Source: Rhizobium tropici CIAT 899 (GTDB taxonomy: Bacteria > Pseudomonadota > Alphaproteobacteria > Rhizobiales > Rhizobiaceae). From it: DNA of 64,000 nucleotides. A program made the position numbers and the translations under genes. Positions 42,765 to 52,100 of this stretch are shown here, piece by piece (positions within the stretch are counted from its first letter, which is position 1; each line of letters opens with the position of its first letter). The stretch spans positions 380,374 to 444,373 of the forward strand of contig NC_020062.1 of assembly GCF_000330885.1 (NCBI RefSeq). Reading direction: 5' to 3'. The notes under the pieces are model-generated. The model saw nothing but the letters and a program-made list of their open reading frames with translations. It made no database searches and was not told where the DNA came from.

Positions 42765-43718
42765 ATGGAAAAGCTGGATGAAAGCGCCCGGCGCGTGCTC
42801 GCTATGACCAGCGGATCGAACGATCGGCCGTTTGAAACGGGTACACCTCAAGAGGCCCGTATCGACTACAATACCGCTTACCCAACGCTTCAGGGTGCAA
42901 GAGAGGCGGTCGCTTCGGTGGAGGATCGCGGGATTGTCGGCCCGAACGGTCCGATCACCTTGCGCATCTATCGCGGCGTCGGTGCGCCTTTGAAGCATGG
43001 TCCGGGCCTCATCTATCTTCATGGCGGCGGCTGGGTGATCGGCAATCTCGAATCGCATGACGAAATCTGCCGATGGTTCGCCAATATTGGCAAATGCACC
43101 GTGATCTGCCCCGATTACCGGCTGGCGCCGGAACACAAATTCCCCGTCGGCGTGAACGATTGCGCCGCGGCATTGGCATTCGCAGTTCAATTTGCTGCAG
43201 ATATCGGCATCGATCCCACGCGGATCGCCGTCGCCGGCGATAGCGCCGGCGGCAATCTGGCCGCCGTGCTGGCACTGATGTCACGCCGCGGCGAAGCCGC
43301 GCCGATTGCGGCCCAGCTGCTCATCTATCCCAACACCGACGCCACCCAGGTGGCAGATAGCTACTATCGCTATGCCGAGGGCTTCGGCTTGACTGCTGCG
43401 ACGATGAGATGGTTTCGCGATCATTATGTCCGCACCACAGCCGATATCACCAATTGGAGGGTCTCGCCGCTACGGGCTGAAACCCTCCTCGCCGGGGTGG
43501 CGCCGGCCTTCGTCGCAACAGCCGGGCACGACATTCTGGTCGACGAAGGCATGGCCTATGCCAAGCGGCTGCGGGAAGAAGGCGTGCCTATGGTGCATCG
43601 CCATTGGCCGGGACAGATCCATGGCTTCGTGTCGATGGGAAGGTACGTGGCAGAGGCCCGGCGGGCCGTGGAGGCAGCCGTGGCAGCCTGGCACAGCTTC
43701 GAGGCTAGCTCTAGGTAG
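42765..43718 (+). CDS. Alpha/beta hydrolase of the hormone-sensitive-lipase (HSL/acetyl esterase) family
   Basis: 317 residues. The oxyanion motif LIYLHGGGWVIGNLES and the nucleophile elbow VAGDSAGGNLA with Ser160 define the HSL (family IV) esterases; the Asp is in AGHDILVDEGMAYA and the His in HWPGQIHGFVSMG. No signal peptide, so it is cytoplasmic. Beside sugar oxidoreductases it might remove acetyl or other acyl groups from an imported glycoside (inference). It begins 23 bases after the Gfo/Idh gene, forming a two-gene operon; it is convergent with the LacI-type gene. Confidence 0.9.
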   Translation: MEKLDESARRVLAMTSGSNDRPFETGTPQEARIDYNTAYPTLQGAREAVASVEDRGIVGPNGPITLRIYRGVGAPLKHGPGLIYLHGGGWVIGNLESHDEICRWFANIGKCTVICPDYRLAPEHKFPVGVNDCAAALAFAVQFAADIGIDPTRIAVAGDSAGGNLAAVLALMSRRGEAAPIAAQLLIYPNTDATQVADSYYRYAEGFGLTAATMRWFRDHYVRTTADITNWRVSPLRAETLLAGVAPAFVATAGHDILVDEGMAYAKRLREEGVPMVHRHWPGQIHGFVSMGRYVAEARRAVEAAVAAWHSFEASSR

Positions 43719-43736
43719 ATGAACAGTGGTGTGGCT

Positions 43737-44771
43737 TCAGGCCGACTGCCGCATCACAAGCGTTCCATTCAGGCTGAGCTTGTGCGGGATCGTCTGAACC
43801 GGCGCACTCGCGTCTCCGAGCAATGTCAGCAGCGTATTGACGCCGCTTGCCGTCATCGCGGCGAAGTCCTGCGCCATCGTCGTCAACGGCGGGCAGGTGT
43901 ACCGGCTCAAGGGATGGTCATCATGGGCTGCTATGCGCAGATGATCACCCTTTTTACGCCCTACTTTGAGCCCGTGCGCGAATGCGGCCGACATCACGCC
44001 GAAGGCGAGGCGATCATTCGCGCAGAGGATGGTTTTGCGGGGAAGAGACTTTGCCCGGAGCAGGCTATCCATCTGTTCGTAACCGATCCGCTCGAACTCC
44101 CAAGTGTAGTCGGCATTGGTGCTGATCACCAGCGGCTCGCTGCCCGCCGCCTCCATGGTGGCGATATAGCTTGCCAGCCTTTCGGGTGAATTGTGATTGA
44201 CATGCGGTATATCGAGATAGGCCGGCGCTTCCCCGGATCGGCAGAGATATTCGACGATCGTTGCGACGCTCTGGTAGTTGTCATTGCCGATGAACGGCGT
44301 GCTCCCTTCGATATAGGTGTCGAAGTAGACGATCGGCAGGTTCTGCGCGAGTTTTTCAAAGGTGCGCGGGTTGGATTTTTGTCCCAATGGCGCGACGAGC
44401 GCACCGGCCACCTTCAACGACAACATCGTATTGACGGCTTCTGCTTCCAGTTCGGGTAATCCGTGCGATGAGAACACGATCGGCCAATAACCCTCGTTGC
44501 GCAGCCGCAATTCCAGGCGATTGACCATTTCGGCATAAAACGGATCGGTGAGGGCGGGAACCAGGATGCCGATATTGCGGGTTCTCTTGCGATTGAGGTT
44601 TCGCGCGTAGAGATTGGGTTGATAATCCGACGAACGAAGTGCCGCCTCGATCAGCGCTCGAGTCGCCGGTTTCACGCTGTTCGGATCGTCAAAATACTTG
44701 GAAAGGGTAGGGCGGGAGACGCCGCAGGACTTCGCGAAGTCCTCCATCGTCTTGTGCGTCAGTTTTTCCAT
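43737..44771 (-). CDS. LacI-family transcriptional regulator
   Basis: 344 residues. The N-terminal helix-turn-helix (KTMEDFAKSCGVSRPTLSKY, with hinge LYARNLNRKRTRNIGILVP) precedes a periplasmic-binding-protein-like effector domain. The effector domain has GALVAPLGQKSN, FIGNDNYQSVATIVEYLC and TILCANDRLAFGVMSAAFAH. The ATG at 44771 is chosen because the helix-turn-helix starts there; the frame is open another 38 codons. It lies at the end of the sugar locus, convergent with the esterase gene, and is the likely repressor of the sugar operons. A candidate autoregulatory site lies at 44892-44903. Confidence 0.9.
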   Translation of the reverse strand: MEKLTHKTMEDFAKSCGVSRPTLSKYFDDPNSVKPATRALIEAALRSSDYQPNLYARNLNRKRTRNIGILVPALTDPFYAEMVNRLELRLRNEGYWPIVFSSHGLPELEAEAVNTMLSLKVAGALVAPLGQKSNPRTFEKLAQNLPIVYFDTYIEGSTPFIGNDNYQSVATIVEYLCRSGEAPAYLDIPHVNHNSPERLASYIATMEAAGSEPLVISTNADYTWEFERIGYEQMDSLLRAKSLPRKTILCANDRLAFGVMSAAFAHGLKVGRKKGDHLRIAAHDDHPLSRYTCPPLTTMAQDFAAMTASGVNTLLTLLGDASAPVQTIPHKLSLNGTLVMRQSA

Positions 44772-44891
44772 CGAACCTCGGCCATTTCCTGTTACCCATG
44801 TCAGACGCCTTATGCGTCTGCAGGGAAGAGAGCGCAACCGGAAACGTAAGGTCAGGGCAAGTTCTTTTGCGTTTCGCGCCGTCATAAAAGG

Positions 44892-44903
44892 TAACGCGCG
44901 TAA
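44892..44903. promoter_or_regulatory. Candidate LacI-type operator before the LacI gene
   Basis: TAACGCGCGTAA contains the perfect 8-base palindrome ACGCGCGT, followed by AAATTTTATTATTT. It shares the ACGCGCG core and AAATTTT flank with the site at 41486-41499 read on the other strand, and lies 121 bases upstream of the regulator start. Autoregulation by the LacI-type protein is the obvious reading, but only a sequence match supports it. Confidence 0.4.
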
Positions 44904-45037
44904 ATTTTATTATTTGGCGCAAAGAAATCGAAGCCGGTGGACCATACGCGCATCTGTCATCGTCCAACGGCGAGAATCGTGAGTCTTGCAACGCTATAGT
45001 AGGGAAGAAAAGAAAGGCTATTGCGCATGACGAGATC

Positions 45038-45919
45038 TCAGCGAAGCGTGTTATCGGGCAAGAGCGCGCGCTGCAGGAAATCAAACGCAGGTTGCATTTG
45101 GGTCTTCATAAATAGTGGATCCTCATGCCCTGCGCCTTTCACAATGGTGAGCGTCGATGACGCACCGTGGCTGATCAATGCATCGTGCAGCCGACGTGCA
45201 TCCTCGGGCGTGACAATGTCATCGAGCTCGCCGTTGACGATCAGGAAGGGCGGCACGATCTTCGCTGAGCCAATGTAGGGTTCCAGCTGGAGGATGGGTC
45301 GGGATTTGCCGTTCTCCGCTCCGAACCACACAATTACCGCTCGCACGTCGCTCGAAAGGTTTGGGCTCGCCCCGTCGTCGAAAGGACTTGGCTGGTCACC
45401 GGTCAGCCCGAGCGCCGTTGCGATGAATCCCCCCGCCGAGTTGCCCCATACGGCAATGCGTGTCGGATCGATACGAAGGGCGCCCGCGTTAGAGTGCAGA
45501 TAACGAACCGCCATCTTTCCGTCGCGAATGCCGTTCAACATCGCAGTCGCCCAATCAGGGCCACCCAAGCGATAGTTCAAACTGATGACGGCGTAACCCA
45601 TCCTCGTGAGCGAAGCTACATCCGGCACCTGCTCTTGATAGGGTCGTTCATTCGGTTGAGTCGGGATCGGGTCACGATCAACGTGCGGCATATGGCTCTT
45701 ATCCCCGCCATAGAAGTTACCTCCATGAATCCACATCACGACAGGAAACGGACCACTTCCCTGAGTCGGCATGTAAAGATCAAATTTTTGCAAGGCGGAT
45801 TGTGAAGAGTACCTGACCTCTGTTCTGACGTAGGGTGCTGCTTCATGTGCTGAGGAAGCAGTAACCAAACAGCAAAGCATTGCTCCAAGCACAATATGTC
45901 GAGTAACTATACCCATCAT
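45038..45919 (-). CDS. Exported alpha/beta hydrolase (BD-FAE/esterase-lipase-like)
   Basis: 293 residues. A signal peptide lies in about 1-24 (HIVLGAMLCCLVTASSAHEA). The oxyanion motif VVMWIHGGNFYGGDKS, the elbow IAVWGNSAGGFIA with Ser161, the Asp in IVNGELDDIVTPEDA and the His in VKGAGHEDPLF make a complete catalytic triad. It belongs with the carboxylesterases of the BD-FAE/HSL superfamily and is probably periplasmic. It stands alone on the minus strand; the 310-base gap behind its start contains a rhizobial-type hairpin repeat. Substrate unknown. Confidence 0.87.
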   Translation of the reverse strand: MMGIVTRHIVLGAMLCCLVTASSAHEAAPYVRTEVRYSSQSALQKFDLYMPTQGSGPFPVVMWIHGGNFYGGDKSHMPHVDRDPIPTQPNERPYQEQVPDVASLTRMGYAVISLNYRLGGPDWATAMLNGIRDGKMAVRYLHSNAGALRIDPTRIAVWGNSAGGFIATALGLTGDQPSPFDDGASPNLSSDVRAVIVWFGAENGKSRPILQLEPYIGSAKIVPPFLIVNGELDDIVTPEDARRLHDALISHGASSTLTIVKGAGHEDPLFMKTQMQPAFDFLQRALLPDNTLR

Positions 45920-46036
45920 CGACGAATCCTCTTATTGCAACGTTCTTTAACTTGCCCAAAATCTCGGCTCCGGCCTCGACTAGAGTATTTCCGCTTTTCG
46001 TCGAATCGCGAAAACGTTCTATCGTTTTGTTTCTAC

Positions 46037-46080
46037 GCAGTTCCGGACGCAAAACCGCTTCGCACTTTTGCTGGAACTGC
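46037..46080. repeat. Rhizobial-type intergenic palindromic repeat (RIME-like)
   Basis: A 44-base hairpin within the 45920-46229 gap. Outer arms GCAGTTCC and GGAACTGC and inner arms GCAAAA and TTTTGC pair perfectly, with a short loop rich in CCGC. Flanking bases (AACGTTCTATCGTTTTGTTT before it, CTCTAAGCC after) match what I recall of a multicopy intergenic element in Rhizobium and Agrobacterium genomes, similar to RIME-type elements. The rest of the gap holds no gene I can support. Multicopy status needs a genome search. Confidence 0.6.
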
Positions 46081-46229
46081 TCTAAGCCTTTCTCCAACGA
46101 TACCGCGGAAGCGTTTCAGGTACAGTTTGAGAACCGGAATTCATAAGCCTTGGGCAATGCTTTCTTCAAGAACCGCAACTTGTCGCTCCAGCAACAAAGC
46201 TTGCCCGCTCAATGCCCGATAGGCGTCTT

Positions 46230-46859
46230 CTATCCGGGGTGCCGCTCAACCAGCCCATGCAGGACGAGATCGATATGTGCCTTCACATAGCTTGCCTTGT
46301 CCAGGGTGCGCCGCTCGTCGAAAAGCAGCTTGAAGAATAGAAAGGCAATAGCCGGCGCGACGACCGCATCACAGAATGCCGCCGGTGCCTGACGGAATTC
46401 CCCAAGCTTTACCCCTTCGTCGATAAGGGACTGCATCTGCCGTTCGAGCGGATCGATAAATATGTCGTGGTGCCTGTCGACGATCTGCGGGAACCGCGTG
46501 CCCTCGGCGATCACGAACCTCATCAATTCCCGCAATTTACGGTCCCTGATGATAAGATCGTAGATGAGGTCGATATTTTGCTGAAGCCGCTCCGTGGCGG
46601 TCCCTTTCAGTTCATTCGCGCTTGCCAACAGGTTTTCGAGAGGCCCGGAAATGTGCCGGATCATCGCCTCGAAAAGCTGTTCCTTGTTTTCGAAGTAGAC
46701 ATAGACGGTTCCCTTCGTAACGCCGACCCTACTGGCGATATCTTCAACGCGTGTTGCAACATAGCCGCGTTCCACGAACTCCTCAAACGCGGCATCCAGG
46801 ATTTGTACGGGGCGGCGGGCCTTCTGCTCCGCGCGCGTCATCTTCTTTAGATCGGTCAT
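46230..46859 (-). CDS. TetR/AcrR-family transcriptional regulator
   Basis: 209 residues. The N-terminal helix-turn-helix is typical: ILDAAFEEFVERGYVATRVE, IASRVGVTKGTVYVYFENKE, LFEAMIRHI. The C-terminal part is an AcrR/TetR-type ligand-binding helical domain (TetR_C-like). It is divergent from an RND efflux operon, and a perfect palindrome with 8-base arms at 46906-46929 covers that operon's likely promoter, so it is almost certainly the local repressor. The inducing compound is not known. Confidence 0.92.
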   Translation of the reverse strand: MTDLKKMTRAEQKARRPVQILDAAFEEFVERGYVATRVEDIASRVGVTKGTVYVYFENKEQLFEAMIRHISGPLENLLASANELKGTATERLQQNIDLIYDLIIRDRKLRELMRFVIAEGTRFPQIVDRHHDIFIDPLERQMQSLIDEGVKLGEFRQAPAAFCDAVVAPAIAFLFFKLLFDERRTLDKASYVKAHIDLVLHGLVERHPG

Positions 46860-46878
46860 GGCCGCACCTTGAGCGTTA

Positions 46879-46929
46879 TTGACGGTTTGGCGTCAAGATA
46901 AATTCTATTGACTAATGGGTCAGTCAATA
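46879..46929 (+). promoter_or_regulatory. RND operon promoter with TetR-type operators
   Basis: A perfect inverted repeat, TATTGACT and AGTCAATA around 8 bases (46906-46929), overlaps a possible promoter: -35 TTGACT (46908-46913), 17-base spacer, -10 TATTCC (46931-46936). A second inverted repeat, TTGACG and CGTCAA around 6 bases, is at 46879-46896, nearer the TetR start. Both share a TTGAC half-site. The regulator would thus repress both itself and the pump; this is inferred from layout. Confidence 0.6.
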
Positions 46930-46965
46930 ATATTCCTCCGGCCGACGGATGCAAGAGGTCAGATC

Positions 46966-48042
46966 ATGAAAACTATCCTTGTCATCGCATGGCTGGGTGC
47001 GAGCGCGGTCGCGCTCTCCTCATGCGAAAAGCAGGCTGAAAATGAAACAAAGCCGAAGAACGTGGAAACCGTCGTCGCCAAGCTCACGCCGGTCGTTGAA
47101 AACAGCGCCATCACCGGCGAAATCAGCGCACGCGTGGAAAGCGACCTTTCCTTCAGGGTCAGCGGGCGCATTGTCGAGCGCTTCGTCGATGTCGGCTCGT
47201 CAGTGAAGGCTGGACAGGTGCTTGCACGGATGGACGCCGAGGAGCAGAAGGCCGACCTGGATGTTGCCACCGCCAACCTGCAATCGACGCTAGCCCAGCA
47301 AACGCAGGCTCAGCTTGCCTTCGACCGGCAGCAGAACCTCTTCAGGACGCAGGTTACGACCCGTGCCGCACTTGATCAGGCCCAGGAAACGCTGCTGACC
47401 GCCCAGGGAAGCGTGAAATCGGCACAAGCGCAGCTCGACACGGCTCAGGATGCGCTTTCCTATACGGAATTGCGTGCGGATGCCGACGGCGTCATCACCG
47501 CCAGGAATGCCGAAGTCGGGCAGGTGGCGCAAGCCGCACAGCTGATCTTTACGCTCGCTCATGACGGTCCCCGCGACGCGGTCTTCAACGTTTTCGAGTC
47601 TCTTTATCTGGGCCGCAATCTGGAGAACAAGGTCGCCGTCAGTCTCCTTTCGGCGCCATCGCATAAGGTTGAGGCTTCCGTACGCGAAATCTCCCCCACG
47701 ATCGATGCGTCGACCGGAACGATCAGGGTCAAGGTGGGGCTCGAAGGCGCGCCCGAAATGCAGCTTGGCGCTCCGGTAATCGGCTTGTTCCGGTCAGCCG
47801 CTCGGGACGCGATCGAATTGCCATGGTCGGCAATGGCCTCCAAAAGCGGAAAACCGGCCGTCTGGGTCGTCGATCCCTCTTCGTCAAGCGTGTCGCTGCG
47901 CCAGATCGATGTTTCCAGCTACGAAACCGGCCGTTTCGCGGTACGGACAGGCGTGTCGCCGGGCGAGATCGTCGTCGCCGACGGCGCGAAATTCCTGCGA
48001 CCGGGCCAGACCGTTGCGTATGACAAGGGAGCCGCAAAATGA
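46966..48042 (+). CDS. RND efflux periplasmic adaptor (membrane fusion protein), lipoprotein
   Basis: 358 residues. The start ATG at 46966 follows AAGAGGTC and opens a lipoprotein signal with lipobox LSSC (Cys near 20), so it is tethered to the inner membrane. The HlyD/AcrA-type architecture follows: lipoyl half FRVSGRIVERFVDVGSSVKA, a long alpha-helical hairpin (ATANLQSTLAQQTQAQLAF, KSAQAQLDTAQDALSYTEL), the second lipoyl half ELRADADGVITARNAEVGQV, and beta-barrel and membrane-proximal domains to the end. It overlaps the next adaptor gene by 4 bases. Confidence 0.9.
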   Translation: MKTILVIAWLGASAVALSSCEKQAENETKPKNVETVVAKLTPVVENSAITGEISARVESDLSFRVSGRIVERFVDVGSSVKAGQVLARMDAEEQKADLDVATANLQSTLAQQTQAQLAFDRQQNLFRTQVTTRAALDQAQETLLTAQGSVKSAQAQLDTAQDALSYTELRADADGVITARNAEVGQVAQAAQLIFTLAHDGPRDAVFNVFESLYLGRNLENKVAVSLLSAPSHKVEASVREISPTIDASTGTIRVKVGLEGAPEMQLGAPVIGLFRSAARDAIELPWSAMASKSGKPAVWVVDPSSSSVSLRQIDVSSYETGRFAVRTGVSPGEIVVADGAKFLRPGQTVAYDKGAAK

Positions 48043-49109
48043 ACATCCGAGCCACAAGCGGCCTTGCGATCCTCGCTTTGCTACTCCTGACGTCCTGCCA
48101 GAAGCAGGATGAAGCCCATTACGAGCCGCCGCGCCCCGTACTTTCCGTCGTCGCCCAGTCCACCGCTGCCTCCGCGCTGACCCTTCCGGGGACGGTCGAG
48201 GCCAGGATCGAGACCCAGCTTGCATTTCGGGTCCTGGGACGGGTCATCGCACGCAAGGTCAGCGTCGGCGACATCGTCAAGAAGGGCGACATCGTTGCCG
48301 CCATCGATCCGCTTTCGCTGGAACTTGCCGTCAAAAGTTCGCAGTCCGAGCTTTCGAATGCCCAGGCGCAGTTGGTCAATGCTGCCTCCACCGAGGAGCG
48401 CCAGCGATCCCTGCTCGAGAGCAGATCGGGAAGTGAGGCGGCGTATGAAGAGGCGCAGCTTGGGCGCAAGAGTGCGAGTGCTTCCGTTGCCAAGGCGCAG
48501 GCCAATCTGGACAAGGCGGAGGAGCAATTGGGCTACGCGCAGCTTCGTGCGGAATTCGATGGCGTTGTGACCGCAACTTCGGCCGAAGTGGGGCAGGTCG
48601 TCTCCGCAGGTCAAAGCATCGTCACGGTCGCCCGCCCCGACCAGCGCGATGTCATCATCGACATACCCGTGGCAAGCTTCGACGGCCTCAAGGTGGGATC
48701 ACCCTTTGAGATCGCTCTCCAGCTCGATCCGACCATTCGCGCAAGCGGCACCGTGAGAGAGATCGCCCCGGAAGCCGAGGCGACCACACGCACGCGGCGC
48801 ACGAAAATCACGCTCATCGATCCGCCGGCGACGTTTCGCCTCGGCTCCGTCGTCACTGCGACCGCGACTGTCGTTGCAGACCCAATGATCCTGCTGCCGT
48901 CGTCCTCCGTCCTGATGAAGGATGGAAAGCCGAACGTCTGGGTGGTCGATGCCGCAGCTCGCAAGGTCTCCATTCGGCCGATCAAGATCGACGGCGATCT
49001 CGTCGAGGGCGGCTCCGTGAAGATCACCGAAGGCATCAACCCCGGCGAACGCATCGTTATTGCCGGCGTTCACAAGCTTGCCGACGGCCAGGCCGTCAGA
49101 GTAGATTAA
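48039..49109 (+). CDS. Second RND efflux periplasmic adaptor, lipoprotein
   Basis: 356 residues. The lipobox LTSC is near residue 20 in MNIRATSGLAILALLLLTSC. The MFP layout matches its neighbour: FRVLGRVIARKVSVGDIVKK, a helical hairpin (LSNAQAQLVNAASTEERQRS, SASVAKAQANLDKAEEQ), LRAEFDGVVTATSAEVGQVV and a C-terminal domain. Two adaptors for one pump recall the TriAB pair of the Pseudomonas TriABC pump, where both are needed. It is 11 bases before the RND permease gene. Confidence 0.9.
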   Translation: MNIRATSGLAILALLLLTSCQKQDEAHYEPPRPVLSVVAQSTAASALTLPGTVEARIETQLAFRVLGRVIARKVSVGDIVKKGDIVAAIDPLSLELAVKSSQSELSNAQAQLVNAASTEERQRSLLESRSGSEAAYEEAQLGRKSASASVAKAQANLDKAEEQLGYAQLRAEFDGVVTATSAEVGQVVSAGQSIVTVARPDQRDVIIDIPVASFDGLKVGSPFEIALQLDPTIRASGTVREIAPEAEATTRTRRTKITLIDPPATFRLGSVVTATATVVADPMILLPSSSVLMKDGKPNVWVVDAAARKVSIRPIKIDGDLVEGGSVKITEGINPGERIVIAGVHKLADGQAVRVD

Positions 49110-49120
49110 GGAAAATCCCC

Positions 49121-52100
49121 GTGAAGAAATTCAACCTGTCCGACTGGGCGCTCGAACATCGTTCGCTCGTCTGGTATTTCATGATTGTCTTCATTCTGGC
49201 CGGCGCGTTTTCCTATGTCGGTCTCGGCCGCGAAGAAGACCCCGACTTTACCATCAAGACGATGATCATTCAGGCGCAATGGCCTGGTGCGTCAGCCGAG
49301 GAGGTGACCAAACAGGTCACCGACCGTATCGAAAAGAAGCTCGAGGAGCTGGATTCGCTCGATTATACCAGGAGCGAGACGGTTGCCGGCAAGACGACCA
49401 TTTTCGTCGAGCTTCTGCCCACGACCAAAGCCAGGGATGTCAACGCCATCTGGATGCGGGTCCGCAACATGATCGGCGACATCAAGGGGGATTTTCCGAG
49501 CGGTGTCGTCGGACCGTTTTTCAACGACACTTTCGGTGACGTCTATGGCAATATCTACGCTTTTACCAGCGATGGACTGACACAGCGACAGCTTCGTGAT
49601 CTCGTCGAGACTGCGCGCGCAAAGGTGCTGACGGTCGCAAATGTCGGCAAGGTCGACATCATCGGTGCGCAGGACGAGGCCATCTATCTCGAATTTTCTA
49701 CACGGAAAATCGCAGCCCTCGGACTTAACCAGCAGTCCGTCATCGACACGCTGCAGGCGCAGAATGCCGTCACCCAGTCCGGTTTCGTCGATGCCGGTCC
49801 CGAGCGTATCGCCTTGCGGGTCAGCGGCCAGTTCACGTCCGAGGAAAGCCTCAGATCGATCAATCTTCGCGTCAACGACCGCTTCTTCCCGTTGACCGAC
49901 GTCGCGACGATCAAGCGCGGCTATGTCGATCCCCCCTCGTCGCTGTTCAGATATAACGGTCAGCCGGCGATCGGGCTTGCCATCGGCATGAAGACTGGGG
50001 CGAATCTCCTTGAATTCGGCAAGGCGCTCGACAAGGAGATCGAGCAGGTGACGGCCGATCTTCCCATCGGCGTGGATGTCCAGCGCGTTTCCGATCAGCC
50101 TGCCGTCGTCGACGAGGCCGTGTCGGGCTTCACGCGCGCGCTGTTCGAGGCGATCGTCATCGTGCTTGCGATCAGCTTCATCAGCCTCGGCGTCCGGGCA
50201 GGGCTCGTGGTGGCCATCTCCATTCCGCTCGTGCTCGCGATCACCTTCCTCGTGATGGCCTATTGCAATATTTCCATGCAGCGTATTTCGCTCGGCGCGC
50301 TGATCATCGCCCTTGGCCTTCTCGTCGATGACGCGATGATCGCGGTTGAAATGATGGTTGCCCGACTGGAAGTGGGCGATGATCTGAGAAAGGCTGCGAC
50401 ATACGTCTATACCTCGACCGCCTTCCCGATGCTGACCGGTACGCTCGTGACCGTCGCAGGCTTCATCCCGGTCGGCCTCAATACCAGCGCCGCCGGTGAA
50501 TTCACCTTCACCCTCTTCGTGGTCATTGCCGTTTCGCTCCTGGTTTCATGGATCGTTGCAGTCCTGTTCACGCCGTTGCTCGGCGTTTCGATCCTTCCGA
50601 AAACCATGAAATCCCATCATGAGCAGAAAGGTCGTTTTACCCGGTTCTTTGCATGGCTCTTGCGTGCCGCCCTGCGTTGGCGCTGGGTTACGATCGCCGC
50701 AACGGTTGCAGCCTTCGCTCTTTCCATCGGCGGGATGAGCCTTGTGCAGCAGCAGTTTTTCCCGTCCTCCGACAGGCCGGAACTGATCGTCGACTGGAAC
50801 CTGCCGCAGAACAGCTCGATTTCGGAGACGAACAAGCAGATGGCCAGGTTCGAACGCGAGATGCTGGCCAACAACAAGGATATCGATCACTGGACGAGTT
50901 ATGTCGGCCAGGGCGCTCCCCGTTTCATCCTGTCCTTTGACGTGCAGACGCCCGATGTCTCGTTCGGTCAGACCGTGATCGTCACCAAGGGGCTCGATGT
51001 TCGTGACAAGGTCAAAGCCGAACTGCAGGATTATCTGACGAAGACCTTCCCCGGAACCGATGCTTTCGTGAAGCTGCTCGACATCGGCCCCCCGGTCGGC
51101 AAGCCGGTGCAGTACCGGGTCAGCGGGCCTGACATCCAGAAGGTCAGGGATATTTCCCAGAAATTCGCCGGTATCGTCGGTCAGCATCCTCTATTGTCCA
51201 ACATGACCTTCGACTGGAACGAACCGTCGCGCGTGGTCAAGGTCGATGTCCTTCAGGACAAGGCACGGCAGCTGGGAGTCTCCTCGCAGGATATTGCAAC
51301 GGCACTGAACAGCATCGTCGAGGGATCGTCGGCCACGCAGATCCGGGATGATATCTATCTCATCGACGTGATCGGCCGAGCGCAGACTTCCGAGCGAGGT
51401 TCGATCGAGACGCTGCAGAACCTCCAGCTTGGTGGTTCCAATGGCAAATCCGTACCGTTGTCCGCGGTTGCGAATTTCCATTACGAGCTGGAGCAGCCGA
51501 CGATTTGGCGGCGCACCCGCATACCGACCATTACCATCAAGGCTGCCGTGGTCGGACCGACGCAGCCGGCGACGATCGTCAACGAATTGCAGCCGAAGGT
51601 CGACGAGTTCCGCAAGACACTCCCAAGCGGCTACCGCATCGTCGATGGCGGTTCGGTCGAGGAGAGCGCCAAAGCGCAGGGGCCGATCGTGGCGGTAGCG
51701 CCGCTGATGCTGTTCATCATGGCGACGATCCTGATGATCCAGCTGCAAAGCTTCAGCAGGCTGTTTCTGGTGTTTGCTGTTGCTCCCACAGCGCTTATCG
51801 GTGTGGTTGCCGCACTTCTCTTCAGCAACGCGCCTATGGGGTTCGTCGCAATCCTTGGCATACTTGCTCTCATAGGTATCCTGATCCGCAACTCGGTGAT
51901 CCTTGTCGTGCAGATCGAGCACCTTCGAAGCGAGGGTGTGCCGGCCTGGCAAGCGGTCATCGAGGCAACGGAGCATCGAATGCGGCCCATCATGCTGACG
52001 GCGGCTGCCGCAACGCTCGCGCTGATCCCGATCTCCAGGGAGATATTCTGGGGCCCCATGGCCTATGCGATGATGGGCGGCATCGTCGTCGGTACGGTTC

